Below, piece after piece: positions 25,880-35,565 of a DNA stretch of 64,000 nucleotides. The number at the start of each line of letters is the position of its first letter. Position 1 is the stretch's first letter. Both the position numbers and the translations under genes were made by a program. Source of the stretch: Rhizobium sp. R634 (lineage in GTDB: Bacteria > Pseudomonadota > Alphaproteobacteria > Rhizobiales > Rhizobiaceae); the NCBI RefSeq assembly GCF_002211305.1, contig NZ_LOKW01000007.1:105423-169422 (forward strand). The letters are read 5' to 3'. The notes below the pieces were generated by a model. It made no database searches, had not been told where the DNA came from, and was given only the letters and a program-made list of their open reading frames with translations.

Positions 25880-27168
25880 ACACACCGTCCAACCAAGCCA
25901 TAGACACACTCGACCCTGCCGACGACCTGCTGATCGATGCCGAGGCCGGCAGCCTTCCGCCGCCGCGGGCGACACCGGTGCGGGGCGCTGCGGATCGCTT
26001 TCTGCTCGGCGCCAGCCTCGTGCTGATCGCCTTCAACCTGCGTCCGGTCTTCTCCAGCGCCTCCGCACTCCTGCCTGAGATCCGCGCCGAACTCGGTCTC
26101 ACCGGGCTTGGCGCCAGCCTGCTGACGACGCTGCCGGTCGTCTGTCTCGGCGCCTTTTCGCCGCTGGCGCCGCGCCTTGCCCAGCGCATCGGTTCCGAAC
26201 GCACGCTGCTCGGCGTCATCCTGCTTCTCGCCCTCGGCACGGCTTTGCGCGGGCTTTCGTCCGTGCCGCTGCTCTTCATCGGCACCGCTCTGGCGGGCGC
26301 CTGCATCGCCATCGGCAACGTGCTCCTGCCGGGGCTGGTGAAGCGGGATTTCCCCGCACAAGCCGCGCTGATGACCGGCTTTTATACGATGGCACTCTGC
26401 GCGGGCGCCGCAAGCGCGGCCGGCCTGACGCTGCCGATCGAGCACGTGCTCGGCGGCTCGCTGGAGGGCGCGCTCGCCGCCTGGGCGCTGCCGGCGCTCG
26501 TCGTCGGCCTGATCTGGCTGCCGCAGGTCCTTCGCAGCGGCGGCCAGCCGAGGCGAAACGGCTTTCGCGTCGAAGGTCTCTGGCGGGACCGGCTCGCCTG
26601 GCAGGTCACTCTGTTCATGGGGCTGCAATCGGCGCTCGCCTATTGCGTCTTCGGCTGGCTGGTGCCGATCTTGCGCGAACGCGGGATCGACGGCGTCACC
26701 GCCGGGGCGATCGTTTCCATGTCGGTGATGGTTCAGGCGGCGTCCTGCCTTATCGTGCCGCATATCGCCGTGCGCGGCAAAGACCAGCGGCTGATTAATG
26801 CGGGCCTCTGCGGCGTCGCCGTCACCGCCCTGCTCGGCCTGCTCTTCGCGCCGCTTTCGACCGTCTGGCTATGGGCGGTGCTGCAGGGCATCGGCCAGGG
26901 CGGGCTGATCGCGGCAGCGATGACGACGATCGTACTGCGCTCGCGCGATCCCGATGTCGCCGCCCATCTCTCCGGCATGGCCCAATGCGTCGGCTACCTG
27001 CTTGCGGCCATCGGTCCGCTGGTCGTCGGCCTCGTCCGCGGCTGGACCGGAAGCTTTTCCTGGTGCGCTCTTCTTTTCGTCGCGCTCGGGCTCGGCGCGG
27101 CAATCAATGGCTGGAAGGCCGGCCGGGCGTTGGAAGTGAATGTGCATGCGGTTGAGAATGCACCCTGA
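25876..27168 (+). CDS. MFS transporter, CynX/NimT-like
   Basis: 430 residues with a hydrophilic N-terminal tail of about 40 residues and about 12 membrane helices. LIAFNLRPVFSSASALLPEIR is the typical first helix of the cyanate-transporter-like (CynX/NimT) group. No cyanase or nitroimidazole gene is nearby, so the substrate is unknown. Translationally coupled to the GntR gene, which probably controls it together with itself through the 37-base palindrome. Confidence 0.85.
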   Translation: MNTPSNQAIDTLDPADDLLIDAEAGSLPPPRATPVRGAADRFLLGASLVLIAFNLRPVFSSASALLPEIRAELGLTGLGASLLTTLPVVCLGAFSPLAPRLAQRIGSERTLLGVILLLALGTALRGLSSVPLLFIGTALAGACIAIGNVLLPGLVKRDFPAQAALMTGFYTMALCAGAASAAGLTLPIEHVLGGSLEGALAAWALPALVVGLIWLPQVLRSGGQPRRNGFRVEGLWRDRLAWQVTLFMGLQSALAYCVFGWLVPILRERGIDGVTAGAIVSMSVMVQAASCLIVPHIAVRGKDQRLINAGLCGVAVTALLGLLFAPLSTVWLWAVLQGIGQGGLIAAAMTTIVLRSRDPDVAAHLSGMAQCVGYLLAAIGPLVVGLVRGWTGSFSWCALLFVALGLGAAINGWKAGRALEVNVHAVENAP

Positions 27169-27274
27169 GCCGCTCGCTCGCTTCCGCAGTCACTCGCCCA
27201 TCACCTTCTCTTGATGCCGGTCGCCGGCCGCGGGTGCTACGCTATCTCCGCCTGGATTTCCCGGAGGACAAGTC

Positions 27275-28804
27275 GTGCGCATACGAACCCTGTTTCTGCT
27301 CACCGTGCTTTTGACGTCGCTGCCCCCTGCTTTTTCTTCGGCACAGGAAGGCGGCGAACGCCAAGCGAATGTCGAGCGCGGCGCGCGCGACGGCGTGCTG
27401 AAGCTGCTGCCGGCCAATTCCGTCACGGAGCATACGCTGACGATCGGTGCGCGGACGATCGCCTATACCGCGACCGCCGGTACGCTCGATCTCTTCGGCC
27501 AGGACGGCGCCCAGACCGGCGCGATCTTCTATACCGCCTATGTCGCGAAGGACGGTGGGCGGGATCGGCCGCTGACCTTTGCCTTCAATGGCGGGCCGGG
27601 GGCGGCCTCCGCCTTCCTGCATCTCGGACTGGTCGGACCGAAAGTGCTCGATTTCGGGCCGCAGGGCCGCGACGGCGCCAATGCCAAGCTCGTCGACAAC
27701 GCGCAAAGCTGGCTCGATTTCACCGATCTCGTGCTCATCGATCCAATCGGCACCGGCTGGAGCCGGACGGTGAAGGCCGACGATGCCTCCAATTATTACA
27801 GCGTCAATGCCGACGCCCAGAGCATTGCCAAGGCGATCGCGCTCTATATCGCCCACAACAACCGCTCCAATTCGCCGAAATATCTTCTCGGTGAAAGTTA
27901 TGGCGGCTTCCGTGCAGCCAAGGTCGCCTCGGCGCTGCAGGAAAGCCAGGGCATCATCATCGCCGGCGCGGTGATGCTTTCGCCCTTGCTCGAAGGCCAG
28001 CTGATGTTCAATGCCGATCAGTTCGCGCTCGGCGCCGCACTGGAGTTGCCATCGCTGGCTGCGGCCAAACTCGATCGAGAGAACGCCTTCGCCGAAGAGA
28101 AGCAGCGCGAGGCCGAGACCTTCGCGCTTGGCGACTACCTGACGACACTGGCCGGCCCGCCGCCGACAGGCGCTGACGCTGACACCTTCTACGGCAGGGT
28201 CTCGCGATTGACCGGCATTCCTCAGGACATCGTCACCCGCAACCGAGGCTTCCTCGGCAATTCCTTCGTCAAGCACTCGGATGCGGGAAGCGGCGAGGTG
28301 ATGAGCTCATACGACGCCTCCTTCGCAGCCCCCGACCCCTATCCGGAATCGGACTACGACCGCGGGGACGACGCCATTCTCGACGGCTTTACCCGGGCCT
28401 ATGGCGGCGCTTTCGCCGACTATGCCCGCAGCGAACTCGGCTTCAAGACCGAAATGACCTATTCGCTGCTCGACGGCGATATCAGCCGGCGCTGGGAATG
28501 GGGCGGCGGGCGCGGCGGATCGCGCTTCCAGGCAAGCGCTACCGACGACGTCAGGCAACTGCTCGCCTCGAATACGGCCTTCCATCTCCTGATCGCGCAT
28601 GGCTACAGCGATGTGGTGACGCCTTACAGCGTCAGCCGCTATGTCGTCGATCATCTGCCGCCGTCGCTCGCCGGCGGCCGCGTCGGGCTGAAACTCTATC
28701 GCGGCGGCCACATGTTCTACACCAGAGCCGATCAACGGGCCGCCTTCACGGCGGATGCGAAAGCCTTCTACGCCGCGCGTCCGCTCGCTCAGCCGGCGGA
28801 TTGA
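27275..28804 (+). CDS. Exported S10-like serine carboxypeptidase family protein
   Basis: 509 residues starting at GTG with GGAGG upstream. The first 24 residues are a Sec signal peptide (RTLFLLTVLLTSLPPAFSSAQ). The alpha/beta-hydrolase core has PLTFAFNGGPGAAS (oxyanion loop), DPIGTGWSR, YLLGESYGGFRA (nucleophile Ser), Asp in LIAHGYSDVVTP and His in YRGGHMFY. Homologous to peptidase S10 and probably periplasmic; peptide cleavage is not proved. Upstream of a GFA-family gene with 10 bases between. Confidence 0.85.
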   Translation: MRIRTLFLLTVLLTSLPPAFSSAQEGGERQANVERGARDGVLKLLPANSVTEHTLTIGARTIAYTATAGTLDLFGQDGAQTGAIFYTAYVAKDGGRDRPLTFAFNGGPGAASAFLHLGLVGPKVLDFGPQGRDGANAKLVDNAQSWLDFTDLVLIDPIGTGWSRTVKADDASNYYSVNADAQSIAKAIALYIAHNNRSNSPKYLLGESYGGFRAAKVASALQESQGIIIAGAVMLSPLLEGQLMFNADQFALGAALELPSLAAAKLDRENAFAEEKQREAETFALGDYLTTLAGPPPTGADADTFYGRVSRLTGIPQDIVTRNRGFLGNSFVKHSDAGSGEVMSSYDASFAAPDPYPESDYDRGDDAILDGFTRAYGGAFADYARSELGFKTEMTYSLLDGDISRRWEWGGGRGGSRFQASATDDVRQLLASNTAFHLLIAHGYSDVVTPYSVSRYVVDHLPPSLAGGRVGLKLYRGGHMFYTRADQRAAFTADAKAFYAARPLAQPAD

Positions 28805-28814
28805 GGAACTGCCG

Positions 28815-29216
28815 ATGCATATATCAGGAGGATGCCACTGCGGGGCAATCCGCTATCTGGCAGAGATCGATCCAGAGCGGGTCTCGATCTGCCACTGCAC
28901 GGATTGCCAGCGGCTGACCGGCTCGGCCTATCGCGTCACGGCGCCGGCGCGGCCGGGAAGTTTCAGCCTGATATCGGGCGAGCCGAAAGGCTACGCCAAA
29001 TATGGCGACAGCGGCGGCCTCAGCCGGCAATTCTTCTGCCCGAATTGCGGATCGCCCCTCTACCGCACGGATGACGACGGCGGCGCGGTCGGCATCCGCC
29101 TCGGCGGCATCGATCAGCGGCGGGAGCTGGCGCCCAGAAAACAGATCTGGTGCCGCTCAGCCTTGCCTTGGGTGGAGACTATCGAGCCGCTGCCACGGTT
29201 CGATGGCGAGGATTGA
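28815..29216 (+). CDS. GFA/CENP-V family zinc protein
   Basis: 133 residues. Zinc cysteines are in SGGCHCGAIRY, ICHCTDCQRLTGSAYR and FFCPNCGSPLYR. The family takes its name from a formaldehyde-glutathione-activating enzyme, but most members are of unknown function. The frame runs 20 codons upstream, into the S10 gene, but the ATG at 28815 begins the domain. Probably cotranscribed with the S10-like gene. Confidence 0.85.
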   Translation: MHISGGCHCGAIRYLAEIDPERVSICHCTDCQRLTGSAYRVTAPARPGSFSLISGEPKGYAKYGDSGGLSRQFFCPNCGSPLYRTDDDGGAVGIRLGGIDQRRELAPRKQIWCRSALPWVETIEPLPRFDGED

Positions 29217-29252
29217 TCCGAGACATCAGGCTGCAATCGAGGAGAGCGACTG

Positions 29253-29684
29253 ATGAAGACCGCGGTAAGGAAGTTATTCCAGCGATACGAAAACTTTTTC
29301 AACAGATCCCTCGGCAGCGGCGTTGACATGGATGAGGTCGCATCGCTGTATGCCTCGGAATTCATCGCGGCCTCGCCGGCCGGCGTCATGACAGGGAAAA
29401 ATGACGATCAGCTCAAGCAGGTCATGGAGCAAGGATACGCTCGCTACCGCGCAATGGGGACGAAGGAGATGCGGATCCGCGATATCCGTATCTCCCCGAT
29501 AGATGAACATCATTGCCTGACCCTTGTCGCCTGGACGGCGATCTATGCCCGTAAGGATCGAGCAGACACGGCCATAGATTTCGATGTCCATTACCTCGTG
29601 CAGAAACTGAGCGCCGAGGCAAAAGTGTTCGGCTGGGTATCAGGCGATGAGCAGGCGCTTCTTGAGAAGCACGGCATCGGCTAG
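29253..29684 (+). CDS. NTF2/SnoaL-like hypothetical protein
   Basis: 143 residues, no signal peptide. The layout (helices, then DEHHCLTLVAWTAIY and IDFDVHYLVQK strands) looks like the NTF2/SnoaL cone fold. The start follows GGAGAG. The 3' end overlaps the converging Lrp gene by four bases. No function can be assigned. Confidence 0.6.
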   Translation: MKTAVRKLFQRYENFFNRSLGSGVDMDEVASLYASEFIAASPAGVMTGKNDDQLKQVMEQGYARYRAMGTKEMRIRDIRISPIDEHHCLTLVAWTAIYARKDRADTAIDFDVHYLVQKLSAEAKVFGWVSGDEQALLEKHGIG

Positions 29685-30217
29685 CTGCTCGGTTCCGGCA
29701 GAAGCACCTCCGGCCAGGTCTCGGTGACCCCGGCCTGAACCGGACGCTCCAGATAGGTGGATAGCGCGATATAGCTGCGGGTGCCGGTGACACCGGGAAC
29801 GGCATGGATCTGTCCCAGGAAAGCTTCCAATGCTTGCGGGCTCGCGGTGCGCACCTTGAAGAGAACGCTGGCATCGCCCGCGACCGAATGCATCTCCTCG
29901 ACCTCTGGAAATTGTAGGACCTGCATCAGCCGCTCGCTCTTGCCCCAGCCCGCCGCCTCGACATGCACGAAGGCAAGAAGCGGCCTGCCGAGGGCTGCTC
30001 CATCCAGCGCGGCATGCACGCCCTTGATGATGCCCGATTGCCGAAGGCGGCGCACGCGTTCATGCACGGCCGGCGCGGACAGTCCGACCGCTTGGCCGAG
30101 CCTGGCATAGCTCTGGCTGCTGTCGGCGGCGAGTTCGGCTAATATCTTTCGGTCGAAGGCATCGATGGCCGGCTGCTGCGAACGCTTCTGCCGAAGATTT
30201 TCTGTATTTTTTCCCAT
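29681..30217 (-). CDS. Lrp/AsnC-family transcriptional regulator
   Basis: 178 residues. After a basic tail it has the Lrp helix-turn-helix (AFDRKILAELAADSSQSYARLGQAVGLSAPAVHERVRRL) and a RAM ligand-binding domain (AFVHVEAAG... SVLFKVRTAS... GVTGTRSYIALS). Start chosen at 30217 with AGGAG upstream. Divergent from a RidA gene, the usual target pattern. These regulators sense amino acids. Confidence 0.9.
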   Translation of the reverse strand: MGKNTENLRQKRSQQPAIDAFDRKILAELAADSSQSYARLGQAVGLSAPAVHERVRRLRQSGIIKGVHAALDGAALGRPLLAFVHVEAAGWGKSERLMQVLQFPEVEEMHSVAGDASVLFKVRTASPQALEAFLGQIHAVPGVTGTRSYIALSTYLERPVQAGVTETWPEVLLPEPSS

Positions 30218-30299
30218 TCGGCAAAATCTCCTTTCAGACGAAGAATAATCGCCGATATTGGCGTTATTCGACAGAATATTCGGAAAAAGGAGAAAGGTC
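30218..30299. promoter_or_regulatory. Lrp-ridA divergent control region
   Basis: The 82-base AT-rich interval contains an imperfect inverted repeat, GAATAATCGCC facing GGCGTTATTC, around GATAT, and further ATATTCG words. AT-rich imperfect repeats between an Lrp gene and its divergent target are typical Lrp sites. Confidence 0.4.
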
Positions 30300-30686
30300 A
30301 TGGAGATGATGGCCCGCAATCCGGCAAAAGGGATCTATGCGGCGAGCCCTGATTACATCCATGCGCTGGAGATCCGCCATCCGTCCCGGCTGCTCTTCGT
30401 CAGCGGCACGATGGGTCTCGACCAACATGGGATAGCGGCGGCCGATCTCGAAGGGCAGCTAGAGCTCGTCTGGTCCAATCTGCGCGCCATCCTCGCCTCC
30501 GCACAGATGACGGTGGACAATATCGTGCGGCTGACGAGTTACCTCAGGGACGGCGCCTCGATGGAGGCGAACCAGAATGCGCGTCTTCGGGCGCTGAACG
30601 GTCGCGCGGTGCCAACCACTACCATCATCGTCGAAACGCTGCGCGACGACTGGCTGGTCGAAATCGAGATCATCGCGGCTGGCTGA
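30300..30686 (+). CDS. RidA/YjgF-family protein
   Basis: 128 residues. Rid proteins hydrolyse reactive enamines/imines made by PLP enzymes. KGIYAASPDYIHALEI and LLFVSGTMGLDQHG form the start of the fold, with NIVRLTSYLRD and VPTTTIIVETLRDDWLVEIEIIAA at the end; the usual catalytic Arg of RidA (in PAR) is not clear, so it may be a Rid subgroup. Start at 30300 is just after AAAGGAGAAAGG. Probably regulated by the divergent Lrp gene. Confidence 0.85.
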   Translation: MEMMARNPAKGIYAASPDYIHALEIRHPSRLLFVSGTMGLDQHGIAAADLEGQLELVWSNLRAILASAQMTVDNIVRLTSYLRDGASMEANQNARLRALNGRAVPTTTIIVETLRDDWLVEIEIIAAG

Positions 30687-30730
30687 ACGGCAAGTGACCG
30701 TCGCACCACAAGAGCGCGACGGCCATGTGT

Positions 30731-31276
30731 TCAGGCTGCCGATTTCAACAGGCCGAGCGCTTCAGCCAGATCGATTTCACCGAGGAAAGCGCCGCTGCTT
30801 CTCCTCTCCTGCCGATGCTCGATTGCATGCGCGAAACGCACGGCCGGTTCCCGCTGCATGCGCTCATAGAGACGGTTCAGACTTGGAAATTGGCGGCGAT
30901 CCACGACCTTATGGAAATCGTTTCAGCGGGCGATCCCGACGAAATAGGCCTCCACCAGGCTCGGCCCGTCGCCGAGGAGCCATTCCCGCCCATTGAGCAG
31001 GCGCTCCAGCTTGTGATGCGCCTGCTCGACCGCGGCTATGCCATAGGCCGTCAAAGCCTGCTTTGCACCCGGTTCCAGCGGATGTTCCACCGCATGCCAG
31101 AGCGGGGCGAAGGCGCCGAAGAAACTGGTGTTGAGGCAGGCAAGCATCTGGTTCAGGCGATCGAAATCCTCCGAGCCCTGCGCAAAGCTTTGACCGCTGC
31201 CGATGCCGCGTGCGGCTATATGATGGAGGATCGCCATGCTTTCACTGATGGTCCTGCCATCCTCCAGCAACTGATG
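30731..31276 (-). pseudogene. Glutathione S-transferase remnant (N-terminus lost, internal stop)
   Basis: On the minus strand, LLEDGRTISESMAILHHIA, WHAVEHPLEPGAKQ and GREWLLGDGPSLVEAYFVGIAR are clear GST sequence, followed by TGA at 30925-30923 where relatives have Trp (Arg-Trp-Asn-Asp); the frame then continues as NDFHKVVDRRQFPSLNRLYERM to a final stop at 30731. The N-terminal thioredoxin domain is missing; beyond 31276 the sequence becomes a LysR fragment on the other strand. A broken gene. Confidence 0.75.
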
Positions 31277-31507
31277 GCCGCAGACGAGCCGCAAGTCCTG
31301 ATGGAAGCGGCCGCAGCCGGGCTCGGCATTACCTGCCTGCCGACATCCGTCTGCCGAAAGGCGCTGGCCGGCGGGCGGATGATGAGAGTGCTGCCGGATT
31401 GGACGGCCGGCAGTATCGACACGACGATCCTGATGCCGCACAGGCGGGGCCAACTGCCGGCGGTTCGCGCCGTCGTCGATTTCCTGGCGAAACGGCTGGC
31501 CGGATGA
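31277..31507 (+). pseudogene. LysR regulator C-terminal fragment
   Basis: The last 76 codons of a long plus-strand frame read ADEPQVLMEAAAAGLGITCLP, then DWTAGSIDTTILMPHRRGQLP and VVDFLAKRL, which is the end of a LysR effector domain. No DNA-binding domain precedes it: upstream of 31277 the same DNA is the GST remnant in the opposite strand. It looks like a deletion or recombination junction. Confidence 0.7.
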
Positions 31508-31510
31508 TGA

Positions 31511-33094
31511 TCACGCCGCCTTGGCGGCGTGATATTCCTTGATGGCGACCATCTTGATCGCCGGATAGCGCTCCGCCTCGTAACGCAGCGAGAAACTATC
31601 CTGGGCGAGGAAGACGGGATCGCCGTCGAGATCGCGGGCGATATCGCCGCGCTTGACGGTCAGGAATTTTTCGAGATCCGCCGGCTGGTCGGCGGAGATC
31701 CAGCGGCAGACGGAGAAACGCGACATTTCGAAGGAGACCGGCAGGCCGTATTCGGCCATCAGCCGCTCCTTCAAGACGTCGAGCTGCAGGGCGCCGACGA
31801 CGCCGACGATCGCGGGCGAGCCGTCTTCCGGCGAAAACAGCTGAACGACGCCTTCCTCAGCCATCTGCTGCAGGGCTTCCTTGAGCTTTTTCGCCTTCAT
31901 CGCATCTTCGAGGCGCACGCGGCGCAGGATCTCCGGCGAGAAATTCGGCACGCCCTGGAAGACCAGCGATTCACCTTCGGTCAGGGTGTCGCCGATGCGC
32001 AGCGTCCCATGGTTGGGAATGCCGACGACATCACCGGCATAGGCGGTGTCGGCGAGCTGGCGCTGCGAGGCGAAGAAGAATTGCGGCGCCGTCAAGCCGA
32101 GCTGCTTGCCGGTGCGGGCGAGCCGCGCCTTCATGCCGCGTTCGAGCTTGCCGGAGCAGATGCGGGCAAAGGCGATGCGGTCGCGGTGGTTGGGATCCAT
32201 GTTGGCCTGGATCTTGAAGACGAAGGCCGTCATCTTGTCATCGGTCGCATGCACCGTCCTGGTATCGGCGACCTGGTCGCGCGGCGGCGGCGCGAATTCG
32301 CCAAGCGCGTTGATCAGATCGCGAACACCGAAATTGCGCAGCGCCGAGCCGAAGAAAACAGGCGTCATATGGCCTTCGAGGAAGGAGTCGCGGTCGAAGG
32401 GCCGGCAGGCCTCGATGGCGAGCTCGGTCTCGTCGATGAAAGCCTGGCGCTCGTTTTCCGGCAGCTTGCCGGCAACGGCCTGCGGGCCATTAACCGGCGT
32501 GGTCTCCACTTCCGTATCGGAACCACGGGCGGTGCTGTTGGCGAGATGATAGGAGCCGCAGAAGGTCTTCGAGCGGCCGATCGGCCAGGTGATCGGCGCC
32601 GTATCCAGCGCCAGCTTCTCTTCCACCTCGTCGAGGATCTCGAAGGGGTCGCGGCTTTCGCGGTCCATCTTGTTGATGAAGGTGATGATCGGGATATCGC
32701 GCATGCGGCAGACTTCGAAGAGCTTCAGCGTGCGCGGCTCGATGCCCTTGGCGGCATCGATGACCATGACGGCGGCGTCGACCGCCGTCAGGGTGCGATA
32801 GGTGTCGTCGGCGAAATCCTCGTGGCCCGGCGTGTCGAGGATGTTGAATACATTGTCGTTATATTCGAAGGTCATCACCGAGGTGACGACGGAGATGCCG
32901 CGTTCGCGCTCGATTTTCATCCAGTCGGAACGCGTCTGCATGCGGTCCTTCTTCGCCTTGACTTCGCCGGCGAGCTGAATGGCACCGCCGAACAGCAGCA
33001 GTTTTTCGGTGAGCGTCGTCTTACCCGCGTCCGGGTGTGCGATAATAGCGAATGTGCGGCGGCGGGAGACCGCCTCGGCGAGACTTTCGGCCAT
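31511..33094 (-). CDS. prfC: Peptide chain release factor 3
   Basis: GTPase that recycles RF1/RF2 from the ribosome, 527 residues. P-loop IAHPDAGKTTLTEKLL, switch region GISVVTSVMTFEY, DTPGHEDFADDTYRTL and TFINKMDRES are the G motifs; the RF3-specific FCGSYHL and ALRNFGVRDLINALGEFAP segments follow. Standalone, divergent from dut with 90 bases between. Its stop lies four bases from the LysR remnant. Confidence 0.96.
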   Translation of the reverse strand: MAESLAEAVSRRRTFAIIAHPDAGKTTLTEKLLLFGGAIQLAGEVKAKKDRMQTRSDWMKIERERGISVVTSVMTFEYNDNVFNILDTPGHEDFADDTYRTLTAVDAAVMVIDAAKGIEPRTLKLFEVCRMRDIPIITFINKMDRESRDPFEILDEVEEKLALDTAPITWPIGRSKTFCGSYHLANSTARGSDTEVETTPVNGPQAVAGKLPENERQAFIDETELAIEACRPFDRDSFLEGHMTPVFFGSALRNFGVRDLINALGEFAPPPRDQVADTRTVHATDDKMTAFVFKIQANMDPNHRDRIAFARICSGKLERGMKARLARTGKQLGLTAPQFFFASQRQLADTAYAGDVVGIPNHGTLRIGDTLTEGESLVFQGVPNFSPEILRRVRLEDAMKAKKLKEALQQMAEEGVVQLFSPEDGSPAIVGVVGALQLDVLKERLMAEYGLPVSFEMSRFSVCRWISADQPADLEKFLTVKRGDIARDLDGDPVFLAQDSFSLRYEAERYPAIKMVAIKEYHAAKAA

Positions 33095-33184
33095 GGTGTG
33101 AATCCTGTGGAATTGCGGCGTATCTAACGATTAAAGGCCGAGATTGCAATTGACCCCGGCCTTCGCTGCGCAAAGTAATGGGCC

Positions 33185-33655
33185 ATGACCATTCATCATG
33201 ACACACGCCCGACGCTGAACCTCATCCGGCTGGCCAATGGCGAAGGCCTCGAGCTGCCCGCCTATGAAAGCAAGGGGGCGGCCGGCATGGACCTGCGCGC
33301 CGCCGTCGACACGGATGCGCCGCTGACGCTTCTGCCCGGCAAGCGGGCGCTGGTGCCGACCGGCTTCATCTTCGAAATCCCCGAAGGGTTCGAAGGTCAG
33401 GTGCGTCCGCGCTCCGGCCTTGCCTTCAAACACGGCATCACCTGCCTCAATTCACCCGGCACCGTCGACAGCGACTATCGCGGCGAAGTGAAGGTGCTGC
33501 TTGCCAATCTCGGCGAGGAAGCCTTCACCGTCGAGCGCGGCATGCGCATCGCCCAGATGGTGATCGCGCGGGTGACCCAGGCGCGGGTGGCGGAGATCAC
33601 CGCGGCAAGCGAAACCGCGCGTGGCGCCGGCGGCTTCGGCTCCACTGGCGTGTGA
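33185..33655 (+). CDS. dut: Deoxyuridine 5'-triphosphate nucleotidohydrolase
   Basis: 156 residues, trimeric dUTPase that hydrolyses dUTP to dUMP and keeps uracil out of DNA. All five motifs are seen: [23 protein letters not shown] (catalytic Asp), [11 protein letters not shown] and the C-terminal [10 protein letters not shown] arm. In related genomes it tends to follow coaBC; here 9 kb separates them. Confidence 0.96.
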   Translation: MTIHHDTRPTLNLIRLANGEGLELPAYESKGAAGMDLRAAVDTDAPLTLLPGKRALVPTGFIFEIPEGFEGQVRPRSGLAFKHGITCLNSPGTVDSDYRGEVKVLLANLGEEAFTVERGMRIAQMVIARVTQARVAEITAASETARGAGGFGSTGV

Positions 33656-33714
33656 TGACGGCTTAGAACAGTGAAGCAACCGAACGATCGATGAGCACCG
33701 TTTGTGGGGGCCAT

Positions 33715-34485
33715 ATGCTATTCAAGAGGGCGCCATGGGGCGTGGTTATCGGTCTAGCGGCAGCGCTGATTGCGGCGCCAGCGCTTGCGATTGATTCAAC
33801 CAAGCTCCAGTCGATTCGCTCATCTTTATCTGTGGAACAGATCGTCGCATTTGCCATGGCGAAATCGACAGTGCCGATTCTCGACATCGACAAAACCATC
33901 GAGATGAACATCGTCCTCAATGCGAAAGGCATGGAGAGGAGCGATATTCAAGCTCTGCAGCTCGAGTTTTTGCGCGCGTTTTCTGCGGTCATGGCGTATG
34001 CGGACATTCGTATCAATTTTGATGCCGGCCAATCGATAGATTATTCAGTCGGAACGCCATATGTCCCTTTCGGCGATCAGAATCGACCTTCAAATACCCA
34101 GACCGTCGATGTATTTGTTGATCGTGATGCGCTCAAGCTCGCAAAACTGGGCCAAATAGCAGTTCATGATGTAGATGCGCTTCGAAGCAAACCGGACACG
34201 TTGGAATGCTATCACGAGCGCCGAAAAGGATTTCCGGCTATTAACGCCGTCGTCGACCGCGATATCAATCCAGTCGGCTGCCTTTACGCAGTGGTAATGC
34301 GATCGGTCGGGCTCAGAGATCTTTTTGGGGGTGCTGCCGCGACTTTCACTCCGGGCAGAATCCCCGGCTTCCGGATGAACGCTGAAATGGCGGCGGCATA
34401 TGCCATTCATGAATGCCGATCGCTCATCGATAAAAAAGATCAACTTGGGAAATGTCTGAAAGGCGTTCTCGGCGAAAGAAAGTAG
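33715..34485 (+). CDS. Exported hypothetical protein
   Basis: 256 residues. The start at 33715 gives a clear signal peptide (FKRAPWGVVIGLAAALIAAPALA, cleavage after Ala-Leu-Ala); an ATG 24 bases earlier is possible. The mature part has four cysteines and a GCLYAVVMRSVGLRDLFGG block reminiscent of the exported DUF2927 type, not conclusive. More AT-rich than its neighbours. Probably periplasmic; function unknown. Confidence 0.65.
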   Translation: MLFKRAPWGVVIGLAAALIAAPALAIDSTKLQSIRSSLSVEQIVAFAMAKSTVPILDIDKTIEMNIVLNAKGMERSDIQALQLEFLRAFSAVMAYADIRINFDAGQSIDYSVGTPYVPFGDQNRPSNTQTVDVFVDRDALKLAKLGQIAVHDVDALRSKPDTLECYHERRKGFPAINAVVDRDINPVGCLYAVVMRSVGLRDLFGGAAATFTPGRIPGFRMNAEMAAAYAIHECRSLIDKKDQLGKCLKGVLGERK

Positions 34486-34652
34486 GCCCTGGGGGATTGG
34501 CCGAGGTCGCCGCGCATTTTCTTGCGGTATACCGTCAATGGCGGATTTAAAGCGCGTCGCATCAATCTTGGTTCAAGCAGATGCGCTTCCGTCCTTTGTT
34601 TTTTACATGTCGTTATCCTGGACCGCGGCAAGCTTTTGCGAGACATATTGTA

Positions 34653-35552
34653 ATGGCAAATCGCCTCGACAGCACCGGCCTGACCTTCCGGCAGGACTAT
34701 TTCGGCGATGCTGCCGGATGGGCGGCTCTTGTCCGCCTGCTCCAGGATATTTTCGGCATCGACATCGGTCCGCTGCAACAGCTTGGCGGCCCCGATGCCT
34801 CAAGCATGCCGTTCGGCTGGTTTGACGCCAAGGGCGAGCTTGCAGCCAATCTCACGGCCTTTGCGCTGCCCTTTGCCCTCAACGGCCGGATCGTCCATGC
34901 CGCCGGGCTGCAATCGGGTGCGGTGCGGCCGCCGTGGCGCGGCCGCGGACTTTATCGCGATCTGACGGCGAAGGCGCTCGACTGGTGCGAGCGGCAGGGC
35001 TTCGAAGCCGTCGTCCTCTACACCGATAAACCGTCGCTCTATGAGCCTTACGGTTTTCGCGCGATGCCGCTGCACCGATATGTGGGAACGGCCCCCGCCC
35101 CCGCGATTGACGCCACAGCCGCCCGGCCGCTTTTGCCGGCGGATGCGGAGGATTTTGCCCTGCTGCAATTGCTGCTGAAAGCACGCAGCCCGGTTTCGAC
35201 GACGCTCTCGGTGGCAAGGAATGCTGCGATGTTTCTCATCAACACCCAGCTTGATCCCGATGTCCGCGTCAGCTTTCTGGAAGACTGCCAGGCAGTCGTC
35301 GCCTGGAAGATGGATGGGACAGGCCGCTTCAGCCTTCTCGATGTCGTGGCAGCGGAAATCCCGTCGCTCGCCGCGATCCTCGGCGGGCTCGACATTGCCT
35401 CGGCCACCGTCGAGGTCCTCTTCCGTCCCGATAAGCTCGACTGGACGGGCGCTCCGCAGCCCTTTGAAAGCGGAACGACGCTGATGCTGCGCGGGCTCGG
35501 TGACGACGCTCCGCATTTTCCGGCGATGCTCTCGCCGATGGCGGATTTCTAG
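34653..35552 (+). CDS. GNAT-family N-acetyltransferase
   Basis: 299 residues. The acetyl-CoA loop appears as GAVRPPWRGRGLYRDLTAKAL, with YEPYGFRAMP as the family end of the GNAT core; a second degenerate half follows. It transfers an acetyl group to an unknown amine. The frame runs 24 codons upstream; the ATG at 34653 has only a weak ribosome site, so the start is uncertain. Confidence 0.78.
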   Translation: MANRLDSTGLTFRQDYFGDAAGWAALVRLLQDIFGIDIGPLQQLGGPDASSMPFGWFDAKGELAANLTAFALPFALNGRIVHAAGLQSGAVRPPWRGRGLYRDLTAKALDWCERQGFEAVVLYTDKPSLYEPYGFRAMPLHRYVGTAPAPAIDATAARPLLPADAEDFALLQLLLKARSPVSTTLSVARNAAMFLINTQLDPDVRVSFLEDCQAVVAWKMDGTGRFSLLDVVAAEIPSLAAILGGLDIASATVEVLFRPDKLDWTGAPQPFESGTTLMLRGLGDDAPHFPAMLSPMADF

Positions 35553-35565
35553 CCGTTTCGCCGAT

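Noticed and set aside
30725..31276. The plus-strand frame before the LysR tail as a real N-terminal domain.
   Set aside because: The minus strand of the same DNA is clear GST sequence, so the plus-strand residues are only its shadow.
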